Both the position numbers and the translations under genes were made by a program. Below are positions 46,751 through 58,700 of a stretch of DNA of 64,000 nucleotides, one piece after another. Position 1 is the first letter of the stretch. Each line of letters begins with the position of its first letter. Source of the DNA: Ceriagrion tenellum (lineage: Eukaryota > Arthropoda > Insecta > Odonata > Coenagrionidae); assembly GCA_963169105.1 (NCBI GenBank), contig OY720639.1, forward strand, positions 85,666,593 through 85,730,592, read 5' to 3'. The notes beneath the pieces were generated by a model that was not told where the DNA came from, made no database searches, and saw only the letters and a list, made by a program, of their open reading frames with translations.

Positions 46751-47459
46751 CTTGTGTAGGACTGCATGAAGAGTATATTTACTTGAACATTCAGCAAATC
46801 TCGAGCAATTTATCTGGTATGTACACGCATTCATCTATTATTAATTATATTTAAGTACCAGTCTATTGTGATGTGGTGATGGCTTGTTGCTGAAATGACA
46901 AAGTTTGTTCTTTCTATGTGGAATATAATTTTTTTATCAAAGCTGACCGTGAAATCACAAAGGTCATGGGTTGATCTGAAAGTCAATCATTTGATGCTGA
47001 GAAAGTGCATGTGAAGGAGAAGGTCATCGCGGCTGACTGACCCTTGTGGAAATGCTTTTTAGTTTCCCCACATGGAGATGAATTTAATTTCCTGAAGTAG
47101 AACAGAATATAGTTCTTAGTAGAATGGAGAGTCTGTGGGATTTGACTGTCAAACTGAATTAGTATGTACCTCTGCCATTTTAATCCTTTCACTCCTAAAC
47201 CCACGATTCAATATTTCTGGATGTCTTGTGTGTTCTCAACATATTCCCCTATTTCTGTGAGCAAGTGGTTTACAGTGTGCGTCTTCCAGAATATTCCTCA
47301 TTCATTCCTGTTTTTAACTTTTTTTGCTATTATAGTGTTATCTCTTTGCCAGTAGATAATGCAAGTGTTCAACATACATACCTACCAATCACGGCGTTCC
47401 CTCCCGGGGTAGGCACAGTCACAAAGTTTCACTCATAAATACATATTTTTCCACCTAAC

Positions 47460-48110
47460 TCTGCTTCAATAATTTCCGCCATACTGACCTATCCTTGCAA
47501 ACCTCTTTTGCCTCATTTACCCCCATAAACAGCTCCATACACGCCCTCCAGTTTTTAAGACTGCTAATACTCCTCCTCCCAAGAATTTCCTCAACCACAA
47601 CTTTCTCAACCTACCTCTACCTCTCGCACCATTCATTTCACTCTTGTATATCAGTTTCGTTATTCAACTCTCATCCATTCTCTCAACAATGCCAAACCAA
47701 CGAAGCTCACTCCTTTCATGTGTGTCCATTACTGGCGCATCTAACCCACATTCATTTATAACCCACTCATTCCTGACCCTATCCATCCTAGAATCCTACT
47801 TTTGCCGCAAACACTCCTCAGATAACTCATACCCACGGCATTTAGTCTACTCTTATGTCTATCCCGACATACCTGTGTTTCACTACCATACAACAAAGTG
47901 GGGAGAAGTACACTTTTGTGCATGGCGATTTTCGCTTCCTTAGACAGGCTCTCATTCCTTGATATGCTCCACATGCTACCTACCACTTCCAGCATTCGCA
48001 CATCTCTTTATCTCCTCATCTATCCGCCCATTTTTTGCAAACACCTAACCTAAGAACACAAAGTCATCCACTTGTTCAGTTTCTTCACCATTCGCCCTCA
48101 TCATACATTA
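47460..48110 (-). pseudogene. LINE reverse transcriptase C-terminal remnant
   Basis: The minus-strand frame from about 48001 gives LSKEAKIAMHKSVLLPTLLY, then GSETQVCRDRHKSRLNAVGM and SYLRSVCGKSR. This matches the C-terminal part of a widespread group of arthropod non-LTR elements (A.L.V...V..PTLLYGSE.W, then KKL...EM..LR...G). Further down, frames are broken but keep the basic, Trp-containing character of the same region. The clade (R1/Jockey/RTE-like) cannot be settled from this piece. Confidence 0.7.
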
Positions 48111-48346
48111 ATTGCACCCATTCTTCAATGTGCATAAAAAATTGAGAAATTAGTTAATCTGATAAAAACATGTTTATTTTTGACAATTTCATAAAAAAAT
48201 TACCAAGCTTAAGCCCCCCTTGGGTAAATGAATGTGCTGTTCTCTGACTATTCCTCACTAGCCTTTGTTAGTGATGTCAGGAATTGAAGTTCTCATAGGC
48301 CATATGCACTTGGAGCCCTGGGCCAAGGCCCATGTGATCCTATGCA

Positions 48347-48701
48347 TTAGCGGCTGTCCATAATCCCCGTAGACACCAAACTGCGTGGGGGGTACGAGAG
48401 TTGTCAATGAAGGTCCACGTTGGAGGGATGTAGACAATAGTTGAGATTATCATAGCTACAAGAGTAGTTTTTCTTTTACTTACCTTTACTTAAAATCAGC
48501 CTTAACTTACAGATAGTTTATGACAGTCAATTTATAGCCCGTTTCACAGCTTTTTCCGCAAAATAGAAAAGTCTCTGTGGACAACAGGTGGTAGCTGCGG
48601 GGTCCGGATGAAGTCTATGATTGCCCACAATGGGGGCTTAGGGGAGGGGGGGGTCAAAAAGTGGCCTATTTTTGTCTACGTGGATTATGGACAGCCCCTT
48701 A
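48347..48701. mobile_element. MITE, 349 bp, TTA target duplication, PIF/Harbinger-like
   Basis: The element spans 48350-48698 and is flanked by TTA on both sides (48347-48349 and 48699-48701). The left terminus GCGGCTGTCCATAATCCCCG and the right terminus, in reverse complement, GGGGCTGTCCATAATCCACG match at 18 of 20 positions and continue with TAGACA in both. TTA direct repeats and a G-rich terminus fit PIF/Harbinger-type non-autonomous elements. The interior has no coding capacity. It contains a run of G near 48640-48650. Confidence 0.85.
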
Positions 48702-51179
48702 TGGTAACCTCTATGACCTCTAATGGAGGCAAACGCTAACAGTACTAGTAAAATAATTTTCCTTTTAATATGGTATTATTTGGCTCTACTCATTTCAGTG
48801 ATGCATCAATGTGTCACTTTCGTATATCATTTTTTTTCGTAATCATATAATGGAGTTAAATTAGTATAGAATGATGGACAACGCCTGCTACAGAATAATT
48901 TGATGGTTCCATGGTGTGTTTTATATTGACATATCAGGCCATCAATGATAATAATGCGGATGGATCCAATGTTTAATGTAATGTCCTTAGGAAATACATA
49001 ACTTCTTGTTGTTTGTATCTTCTATTGTGTACAATGCCTGCTTCCCCTGCCTGCTATGAAAAGAATCAACCCATATCAAAAGTGTTCACTGCTTGCTGAT
49101 CAGTTGACTGCATCAGAGAAAGTGAACCCTTACTAGTAGCAAAGAAAATTAGCTGACACTGCGTAGGGGTTTATGTCGAGTCATGAGGAGTGTCACCCCC
49201 AGAAATTTGTTTAATTATTGTATTGAACAGAACTTACGTAATCATGTGAATGAGATCCTTGATCACATATTTAAGCTAAGCATTGCATAAATCTCTTGAA
49301 ATCTGGTGGTTGAGAAGATTGATGGATATCCTCCCTGTGTTCTCCGATTCGTTCACCATTCTGGTCCTGACCAATTTGTGCTGCTGCAGTGTAGTTTACC
49401 TCTATCCTAAACATGCACAATATGCAAATATTCTTTAACCATGAACTGTGTTGTGAATCGGGAAAAGTGGAGGCACCTGTAACAGTCTGACTTAAATCTG
49501 TATAAATGAGTGATTTGAAACTGTCACACAGGTAATATATTGCCAATTCATTGGGAGGTATGAGTTGTGTTCTAATTGCCCAATCTGCTAGGAGAAATTA
49601 TTTTGGTAATGGATGAAACATCAGTTTTTTTCAGCATTTGGTCATGTTAGCTGAACGTTAGCATCATGATACCCAACAGTTCCTTAGGGGTGGCAGATGT
49701 GTCGGTCAAGGATATTTGGCTGATACATTGGAATGAGCATTTGTTGGTATCCCCCTGGGATGTATTATTCCTAAGTTTTCAACGCCTTAAAGGCTGCCAT
49801 CTCCATAGTTTGAAGGTGAATGGTATATTATGAATATCAAAATAGGCTAAGCTGTGGAAATGTTACTGTTAATCATCCACCTTATGTGTGGTGGGGAAGC
49901 CAAGAACCCTTCACCAAATGTACTCAGGTGAAATCTGAGCGAGTTGGTCATTGGCATACTGAATGCATGTCCCAGTTAGGAAACAGACCCTGAGTTGTTG
50001 GAGCACAGAAACTGCTGTGGATTCTACTGAACCATATGATGATAGCACTTAATACAGATATAGAGAACTTGCAACTGACGTGGAACGAGAAGCCGTATTT
50101 TCTAATTTTACTTACGCTTCTCTTGTGGGTGATATTGGAGAAAAAACTATTTCTATCGCCCGTTTGCAAAACGATGAAGCGGTGCAATACACGCAGTTAT
50201 GAGTCAGCGATGAACAGAACGAAGCTATTAGCTCAGAATTTAACTAATGTTGAGTGTCGTCAAAGGTAGAGGATACATTATTTTTTTCACATTAGGTTAG
50301 GGGGTACTGTAGAAATAGTTGGCTTAACTCTCGAGATTTCCTCTAACGAAAGAGTGAATTCTGGCATTCAGCCGTCAGACTACTGGCAGGCATTGAATAG
50401 AGGATGTTTAATGTGGAATTAACGACAAAAACAGCTTGAAATATGGATCAATACATGTAAGTAGACGAGTCCAATATGAGTACTCCACAGACGAGAACTC
50501 CGTGGATATCTCGTCCATCTATTGGCATAAGCGACCAACGACAACTCATGCTATTTTAATCCAAAATAAGTATATAAAAGTACGCATCGTGGATGAAAAA
50601 TATAATACGCGCGCTTAAATGGGCATATAGTCCTGAAACGAACATAAAGCCAGTGGTTCGTAATCAGCCCACGATAAGTTGATTAACGGCAGCTGACATG
50701 AAATCTCTAGCTATTGCTTCGATTTAATCATTACTCGGGCTGAATTATAATTCAACGGAAAAAATTTTACGAAGTGACTTTAAATGTAAGTAATGCTTAG
50801 TAGTGATGTAAATGGAGAGAATTGCGCGTAGGAGGTACCACTTCGATACGACCATAATCCGTTAAGGAATAAATTCTGGATCTTAAATTTAATTTTTTTT
50901 ACGATCTTGAATTTGATGAAGTGAGCCGATCTCGCATTCACATTCTAGGAGATTCGAATTACTATTGACATTGTTTTCTTCAAGGGCAGCCATATTTACA
51001 ACCTGTACACGCCCTTTTGAACTGTGATACATAAGAATATCTGTAAGATTTAGTCCATCCATTAAAAATTCCCAAATTGGTCATAATTGTGAACGAATAT
51101 TCAGTTGTGTATTTAGATACGGTCCACAGAAGCAACGATTAAACTTAAAGTTGACGAATCGATATTTGTTGCTTGAATT
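48702..51179. other. Intergenic sequence upstream of HEXIM
   Basis: Mostly AT-rich with short open frames and no domain. From about 50000 CG dinucleotides become more frequent, leading into the HEXIM promoter region. Confidence 0.4.
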
Positions 51180-51369
51180 GTTATGGGGGCACTCGTCTGT
51201 GCGGTCACCAATGGTAGTCACGTAATGGCGGACACTAGCGTTCGGTCGTACGCGTCGTCGCTCCGGGAATTTATTCGAGAAGGTTATTCCAGGACATTTG
51301 TGTTTGTGCATTGCGTGTGAAATCGATTTGTGAAGTAACGAGGAGTACGTGGAGACTATTTTCTGGACA
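51180..51369 (+). promoter_or_regulatory. HEXIM promoter and 5' leader
   Basis: CG dinucleotides cluster here, for example CGTTCGGTCGTACGCGTCGT followed by CGCTCCGGG near 51239-51267. That contrasts with the AT-rich surroundings. AATGGCGGACAC near 51222 resembles a YY1-type site. No TATA box is evident. A transcription start within this CpG cluster, with a leader of roughly 100 nt, is the simplest reading. Confidence 0.5.
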
Positions 51370-52713
51370 ATGTCTGGGCTTGAAGTGATAATGCCGCGTA
51401 ATAAGAACATTGGGCCTCAAATTGACGCAGAGTCAGCCATTCTGCAAGCTCCTTCAGAATTAGAACTGAAGCCATCTGGTGGCGGTCGCAGTCAACTTGA
51501 TGCAGAGATGGCGGCGGGAGGAAAGAATGAGGTGGGTACGGGTACAGTTGAAGATAAAGACAACGGGGACGGTGAAAATTGTCCTAATGTCAGGAATGGG
51601 GCCCAAACAGCTGTGAACAACTTGCAGCCACGACAGCAGCACATGAACAACATGAAGGGAAACAAACGTAAGAAACGACGGCAAAATAAGAAGAGGAAAT
51701 ATAAACCGTACTCGAAATTGTCATGGCAAGAGCGCCGTGAATTGGAGGACCGCGAAACCAAACGTGCGAACCGCGTTCGAGAGGAAATGTTCGCGCACGG
51801 CCAACCCGTGGCCCCGTACAATACAACACAGTTTTTGATGGAAGATCACAACGATCTTGCGGATTTAGATTCACAGCTGATTATGGTAGGCCGCCGCGGT
51901 GGGGGTCGTGCGCGGGAGTCTAGTGTTAGTCAGGATGATTCTGAACTAGGGGATGAGGAGTTTTATTCTTCCCCGGAGGATGAGGAGGAGTTTCTGACGC
52001 GTGAATTTTCTACGGCTTACGAGGATCTGCATGCAGAAAGACTTAATTCAATGTCGAAAGCTGAACTCATTGCAGAGTGTCGTGGATTGGAGGCGCGTGC
52101 GGACAGTTTAGAGAGGCGGCTGAGGGAATTATCAGGAGCAAGGGGCATGTCCGATGGAGAGGTGGGAGGAGACTCGGAAGGTGAAGTGCAGCCAGTCATG
52201 AAAGATCTGTCTGATGAGAACACACAAAATGCTGATGATGATGCTGGTGATTCTGAAGAGTCTGATAAGTTTCGGAATCTAAGATTGGAGTTGGTGAGGC
52301 TAACGGAGGAGAATGAGCGACTGAGGGCAGAAAATGAATCTCTCCGCTTGGGGAAGACAGTGGATGCTCTTTGCGAAGCTGGTGGTGAGGTGGAGATGGC
52401 CGAGGTTGACGAAAATCCTGGTGTCAGTCCTTCACAATCTATGTCCTCGTCGTCTTCGTCCTCGACGACATCAGTTGATTCAGACAGCGACAGTACTGCT
52501 AGTACTGCGTCCTGCTGTACTTCACGTTGCGAATGCCGCAGTTCTCCTGAGAGAGATGTTACCATTCCATCAGATCGTCCGGATGCAGATGATACCGTGC
52601 AGGAAGATGATGGTGCTGATCTGCCAATGCTGAATGGTGTCCATCTGGAGGAAGGGGACCCAGATCCAGTGGATTGTGATGCCAGGGCCGACGATCCAGA
52701 CCCAATACCTTGA
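51370..52713 (+). CDS. HEXIM: HEXIM-type P-TEFb inhibitor
   Basis: HEXIM binds 7SK snRNA and, once bound, inhibits the CDK9-cyclin T kinase P-TEFb, holding back transcription elongation in the nucleus. The single-exon frame gives 447 residues from the ATG at 51370 (ACAATG, A at -3); human HEXIM1 is 359 and also intronless. Seen in order: an Asn/Gly-rich N-terminus; an arginine-rich RNA-binding stretch NKRKKRRQNKKRKYKPYSKL at about 98-117; REEMFAHGQPVAPYNTTQFL at about 137-156, including the invariant PYNTTQFL that blocks the kinase; an acidic patch DDSELGDEEF and SPEDEEEFLTREFSTAYEDL; and coiled coils at about 218-254 and 300-327, which dimerise and bind cyclin T. From about 350 on there is a long acidic and serine-rich tail (SSSSSSTTSVDSDSDS, then TASCCTSRCEC) not present in vertebrate HEXIM1. 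Orthology is clear from the PYNTTQFL block; vertebrates have two paralogues and arthropods usually one. Confidence 0.95.
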   Translation: MSGLEVIMPRNKNIGPQIDAESAILQAPSELELKPSGGGRSQLDAEMAAGGKNEVGTGTVEDKDNGDGENCPNVRNGAQTAVNNLQPRQQHMNNMKGNKRKKRRQNKKRKYKPYSKLSWQERRELEDRETKRANRVREEMFAHGQPVAPYNTTQFLMEDHNDLADLDSQLIMVGRRGGGRARESSVSQDDSELGDEEFYSSPEDEEEFLTREFSTAYEDLHAERLNSMSKAELIAECRGLEARADSLERRLRELSGARGMSDGEVGGDSEGEVQPVMKDLSDENTQNADDDAGDSEESDKFRNLRLELVRLTEENERLRAENESLRLGKTVDALCEAGGEVEMAEVDENPGVSPSQSMSSSSSSSTTSVDSDSDSTASTASCCTSRCECRSSPERDVTIPSDRPDADDTVQEDDGADLPMLNGVHLEEGDPDPVDCDARADDPDPIP

Positions 52714-55700
52714 ATGAGCTCTTGGGTACGGTCAATTTCCAATGATATAATGGTACTCCTTATCGGAAATTAATTTTGTTCAAATTTGTTTTCTGTCATT
52801 GGCCAGTGAAGTATTTTTATGTCTGGGTCGGCGGAGTTGCTAGACTAGGTTGCTGTATCGGATGACGTGATAAGTAGCAAGTGTCAAAGCGGATTTGAAC
52901 GTGATAACTTGAGAGGAATTATGTTATCCATTCAGTTTTGTACAGGTGTTTGATTTACCGGAATCCAGTGTTTTAAAGTACCACAGGAGACGAATTTGAG
53001 GTGTGGGTTGAGACCCAAGATTGTCTATAATGTTTTGGGAATTTTTTTGTTATTTCGTGGCGTCTCCCTGATATTTAATTCGTTAATGTTGTATGTCGGA
53101 TCGCTTAACATATAATGTGTGAGAAACATAATCAAAGTTGTCAGAAGAGAAACAGAGTTGTATTACGTGAGTGTGAAAGCCAGAGTTTTAAATTTATTTT
53201 TCTGCCTAGAGTAAATATGTCGGGCCTTGTATTAACATGCGTAACCTAGAATATTAGGCAATCTATTGATGAGATGAGTGGTATGATGGCATTTAATACC
53301 ATAAATGTATGCATGACTTGTCGTGCGAAAGAGTGGCCACGTTGCTTGTGCATTCATGATCTAAAAACGAGCTTGTTTGCTGGTCTCTCGGGTCTCTGTG
53401 ATAAATAAATGCCACTTAGAATTAATTACGTCTAAGTGAACAACTCCGAATACCAAGTACTGTGCTTGCTGTATGCTTCATTTTCCAGTTGTGTTTTATC
53501 AGTGCAGAACGAGGCGGAACCTTTTATTCAAGACAGATAGCAGTGAGTGAAAGGGATTTCAGTGAAGTTTTTAATTGATGATCTGTTTTATTTATTCATG
53601 AGCGTGGAAAATATCACCTTACGTTAGCATTGATATGTTAATCAGAATAATTATGAAATGGAACCAAACATATGACTTTTCAAGTGTGTATAAAACGGTA
53701 GTGAAATTGTTTACATTTCTTTGATTTTGTATATTGAAAGTGCCAGAAACATTTAAAAATGAACTTTTGTTGTACGAAATGCACCCTTCACTGCTGGAAA
53801 TGTCCTCAACATCATTTGCATTATTCCAAATCCTTTACCATTGAGTTGCGTGTATAACAAGGTTAAAGGAGAAAATGTTAAATGACATTAGTATCATGTT
53901 TATATTTCACGGATTTCAGTCATTGTAAATTACTTATCATCTATTTGTAGTATTAAAATATTCTGTCTAAATATGTTACAATTCATTTTAGTACCTGCTG
54001 ATGCCTGTTATCTCCGATGTCACTTTTGGAATTGAATGAAAGGCTTGCATGATGTACATTGAAGACTGGAGATCACATCTTATGGAAACGTATTTCTGTC
54101 CGGTTCTGTGCTATTTGGTACCATTTAAGGGTAATTTGTGTCCATTAGTACAGTGTTAGTGTGGACCCGCCACATTTGTTTACATATGGTGCGTAAACAC
54201 TTATTGCGCATTTTGGGCCTCTGCTATTTGTCTCCCCCTTCGCACTTCTGCGCCTCCGTATACGTCAGCAGTGCATCCGAAAAATTCAAAATGGCGGGTG
54301 TTGGTGAATTCTCAATTATTTTTTTTCAGTGATTGCATCTTATATTTGATAAATGGTTTCCACTGTAACATACCAAAATCATTTGTTGAGATTCGTCGAT
54401 CAATAGTTGCCGTGCATCGGTGGAGTTGCTTCGCGTTTGAATGGTGACCTGCGGAAGTAATAGATTCGTTTGAAAAAACAAATGAAATGCGAATGCGTCT
54501 TCCGTCGCACAATGTCGATTTACCTGGATATTCTGTGGCGCATCACGCAATAACTACTGTTGAGATATTTGTAATATAAGGAAGACCTCTTATTATTCGT
54601 AATTAATATTAAGCATTCTCTCGCCCGGGAATGTTGCCATTTGGGCTGTTAGTATGTGGAAAGACATTGACGAAATATTTTTATAGACGTGTGATGTTTG
54701 CTATTATTCCAAAGTCATGTATTGGAGTGGACCATAGGGCTATGAATCTTAAAAGACTCGTGCCCATTGAATGATGGAAAAAGTAACGGGTTTTATAATT
54801 CTATATTACATTTTTCGTGGCGACGAGTGGATTATCGCATAGGAATGCTCTAGATTAGCCTTGGAGGTTGGAGGTTCATACTTGGTAGGCCGTTGATGTA
54901 TTTAGGTAATTGTTATCGATGTGGCAATAAAGGCGCGGTAGTGAAGTACATGTGGCTTGGAGACAGTGGCGATTTGGCGGGGGGCTGGCCTACCCCGTAT
55001 TACCTGGTATGTAAGGAATAATTGTGGTCATGAGGTACTCCATGACTCCCCCTTCCCCTTAGATCTCCTGATAGTAGTAGTCCGCCCCTGATAGCTAAGT
55101 GCGCCTGTTAGCGCGCATTTCAAGGCTTAGGATCGGTAGCATTCATGATTTTTACTGATGCCGTGAGATTACGCTAAGTGAATTTTCGTGGCCCTTCATC
55201 AGGTGAATTCCGCATATAGTTCCAGAACTGTGGTTCTTCTAACCTTCCCTTGTCCCTAACTTGATTGAGTTGTTCTTCAACATGGTTGTAAGTATGTTGA
55301 TAACCATTTTCTGTTGTATTACGGCAGTGATGAAAGCTTGCTACATTCATATCTGGATGAAAGTCAATGCGACCTGGAGATCATTATGTTCCCCTTGAAT
55401 TCGTGATTATATTTTTGGACTTTGTTTAGTGTTGGAGAACGATGTGCCATCCTCGGAGCATGTATGAGTTGAACATTCTGTAAAAACCATTTGCATCTGC
55501 GGACATGATTCAGCCGATTATTACGTCAAAATGTTTAGTGATTTCGAACATTAACTAACTTAGGCCTTGTGAAAGCATATTTCAATGCGTTTTATAGAAG
55601 ATAATCGGCAGGTTATCAAATCACACCAGACAGGGTCCATTTCTCATCGGTATTTTATCATTTAGGTTCCCAATATTCCTCCATAACTCTGCCCCAATGT

Positions 55701-58700
55701 CTGAGTAAAAGTTTTTGTGTGAAAGAAAAGCTTACCCATCTCTAATTAGCATTCGCGTTTTAAGATTAAGGGGGCCTTTGTAATTCCTTATCTTTTTAGT
55801 GTTTTGTGAGAAAGACTGATTTCCTGTTGATTATCTAGTTTGGATATGGTTGGAGAAGCAGGCGGCTTCGCCCTGTTTCGAATAAAATTCCTTCCTGTCG
55901 GCAGCTGGACAGTTTTACCTACTTAGCAGTGAAGTTTTATCTTGGAAACATATCACATTCTGCTGTTGATCTTGATTTTAGGCATATACACTATTGAGTA
56001 GCAATAAGGCTGAGGTTTTTGATCAAGAGGATTCTCTATGTGTTCATCTAATGGTGTCCTATCTGCTCCAGTTTTCATCCAAAGTATTTTTGAACTTCTA
56101 CTTGAAACATTCCTGAAGATTGTACCATTGTGTTAATGAAAACTTCAGTGAATTGTCAACTTTTAAATTTCTGGTTTATGTTCTTTTAGAGAGACATTGG
56201 TCGAAAATGAAGTTTCTGTAAAATTGAAAATTGATGTGGTACCTGTGATGTTATGAAATTCCAAACCCAAAAGATTGATCCAGCCTCTTGCTTGGTTTTG
56301 AAATGCTGTGACAAGAGTCCATTTTTAATAAAGCTCGCCTATTTTTTCTCTTTTTTCCAGTAGGTAAACACGCTTTTTCAGCTTCTCATGTGCATTATTT
56401 TACCTGTATATCTATAGTTGTGTTTTATCCAAATAGCGAGCGGATCCTTTTCATTGTATACATTTATCTTTCTCTTGTATTTTAATATTATGTGGTGGTG
56501 CTTAAATAGCTAGCTCATAGGATTGGTTACTATTGTAGTTGTTCCAGTCATTAGAGAGAGAATTGAGTTGAGTGGAATGATGTTGTAATTAACCCTGGAA
56601 GCAATAAAATTCTCTGTGTGGGACTAGGATTGTTGCCCACATCAAACTAAAAAGTAGTTTAAACCATGCTGAATGATAAGGGAAATGAAAATGTACATGT
56701 AGTTGGCATCATTATTAAAGAAAACTTGTGAAACAAAGTAAAGAGCAATGCTCTTCTATTTTTTGCTATCATCAGCATCAATGAATAACTTTATTACCAC
56801 ATGAATTTATCATGTGGCTTAATGTGCAGATTATTATGAAAATTCATTATTTGGATACCAATGTGGCATTAAAGTTATTTTCTACAGGGATGCAAGTGTA
56901 GAGATTGGCACTTGCTGTTGGTCTGATTGTATTGTCCAGTTATGTCTGATTTAGCTCATGACTTCTTGCAGTTGCTTGAATGCCCTCTACTTCAAGAATT
57001 GAATTTTGCTTTTATCAAATTTCAAGAGCTAATTGCCTTGTAGTGTTTTTTTCCTAACATGTACTCCTTCAGTTGTGAAATTTCTCTTGGTTATTGGCAA
57101 ACTTATTACCAATTAAGATTGCCATAGTTAAAAATAAAATATTTTGTTACCTTCAGATGAAGTCTTCTTATGAACTTTAGGCTATAAGTTATATGTATGG
57201 AAATCCAATTTGTGATCAACCTTAGGTTCCCAGGATTGATGGAAATCTTTTATTTATGTATAACAATGGTGACGCAATATGAAAAACTAGCCTTGAAGTA
57301 TATTTTTGTCTGAAGTTGCTCCCTTGAATCTTTTTATACCCGATTATCCCTTATTTTCTGGGAATTGAGAGCCTTGATTGTTGTGATTAAAGGTTGTACC
57401 TCTCTCACCTCTGGAAAATTTGAAATATGTACAGTTACAGTTGGCTCCTCTTGGTGATTCTACTTTCTCTAATTCTCTTGATCTGTTACAATTGCTCTAG
57501 AACTCCTTTTTCATGCAATAAAGGAATTTCACGGGTCTGTGATTTCTCTCCTTGTCTCGCTCCTTTTTTCACCATTATATTTCTATTGCTCTCCATTGCC
57601 AAGGAATCCAGGTCAAATTTATACATTGATGTGATCAAAACACTGACTTCAATAAATGTATTCAAGCAGTGTTATGCTTTTTCATCCAACCTTATTTTCT
57701 GTGGATATATCTGCTTTTCTTTTGAAAACTAAAGATGAAGTGCACCTCCTATATCCTCTCTTTTGGAGCATATGAGCATTTGGTCTTCAGTGCCAGTTTT
57801 CACTTGCCATCTTCCAAAACATCAAAAATGAAACACACTTCTTGAGTTGCTAATTGATGCCTTCACCATGTGGGAATTCTTCCTCTTTTTGATTCCTTAA
57901 ATCACTTATTTCTGCTGTATGCTGCCTTTATATAGCCATTGAGGAGCTGCTCTCAATTCGTGGTGAATCCATAAATTGCAGATCTTTATGCCGATTTATA
58001 TGTGCACGTGTCCATCTTGGTCAGAAGGTGGAAATTTTAGGAATGGAGATGAAAGAGTGTTTGTCATCTCAAGTAGTTGCTTCTCGGAGAGGATATCTGG
58101 CGGAAGCTGTTCATTTGTCGTATGTCATGCCAGTTGTGGCACTTAATTTTTAAGTGCTTGATTCTCTGTTGTTATGTATGTGGCTGAGTGAAAACTGATG
58201 ATTTTCTGTAGACTTGTGTTAAAAAAAAAGTATTTTTTTGCATACTTCCTTGGTTAAGAACATAAATATTTATAGCTCTAATGTGGTTAGGTTGTTCCAG
58301 CTGCTGGATTGGGCTTATGTTTTGGGTTTATGTATTGCAGTCTATCTTGCTAGTGACTGGAGCATTCTCCACAGTTTTCCCTTCTTGGAAGAGCTGTATC
58401 CTCAGTGGTAGCTACTGTAGAATATAATTACCAGCAAATCCTCACTCTATAAGGTGATGGGATTAATGGCGGTTAAGAAAACATTTTTGCAATGTAATTC
58501 CTTTACATAGATGTGTGAGGTGCTGAAATTAAAGAGATGCCTCTATGGAAACAGGTGTGGTAATCCAGGGAGCTTTCTTAATAGGTTCCTGGAGCGAGCG
58601 GCTAGCTCTTTTTCCATGTTACAAAATCCAATCGGGAGCTTGGAGCTTATGTAAGCTCTTTTTGCGAGTTAGCTCCGAGTTACATAATTAGGCCCCTGGC

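Larger units (their letters stand above)
42064..47459. other. ADAT2 3' flank and intergenic sequence
   Basis: Starts with the presumed ADAT2 3' UTR (ATTAAA near 42677 could be a poly(A) signal). It is otherwise T- and A-rich, with short frames and no domain. Separate entries describe the inverted repeat with a hammerhead-like motif near 43588-43670 and the 68 bp duplication near 46624. Confidence 0.4.

Noticed and set aside
52017..52742. 241-codon open frame antisense to HEXIM
   Set aside because: It mirrors the HEXIM coding strand, its Ser/Ala-rich composition follows from the acidic and serine codons opposite, and HEXIM is certain by its motifs.
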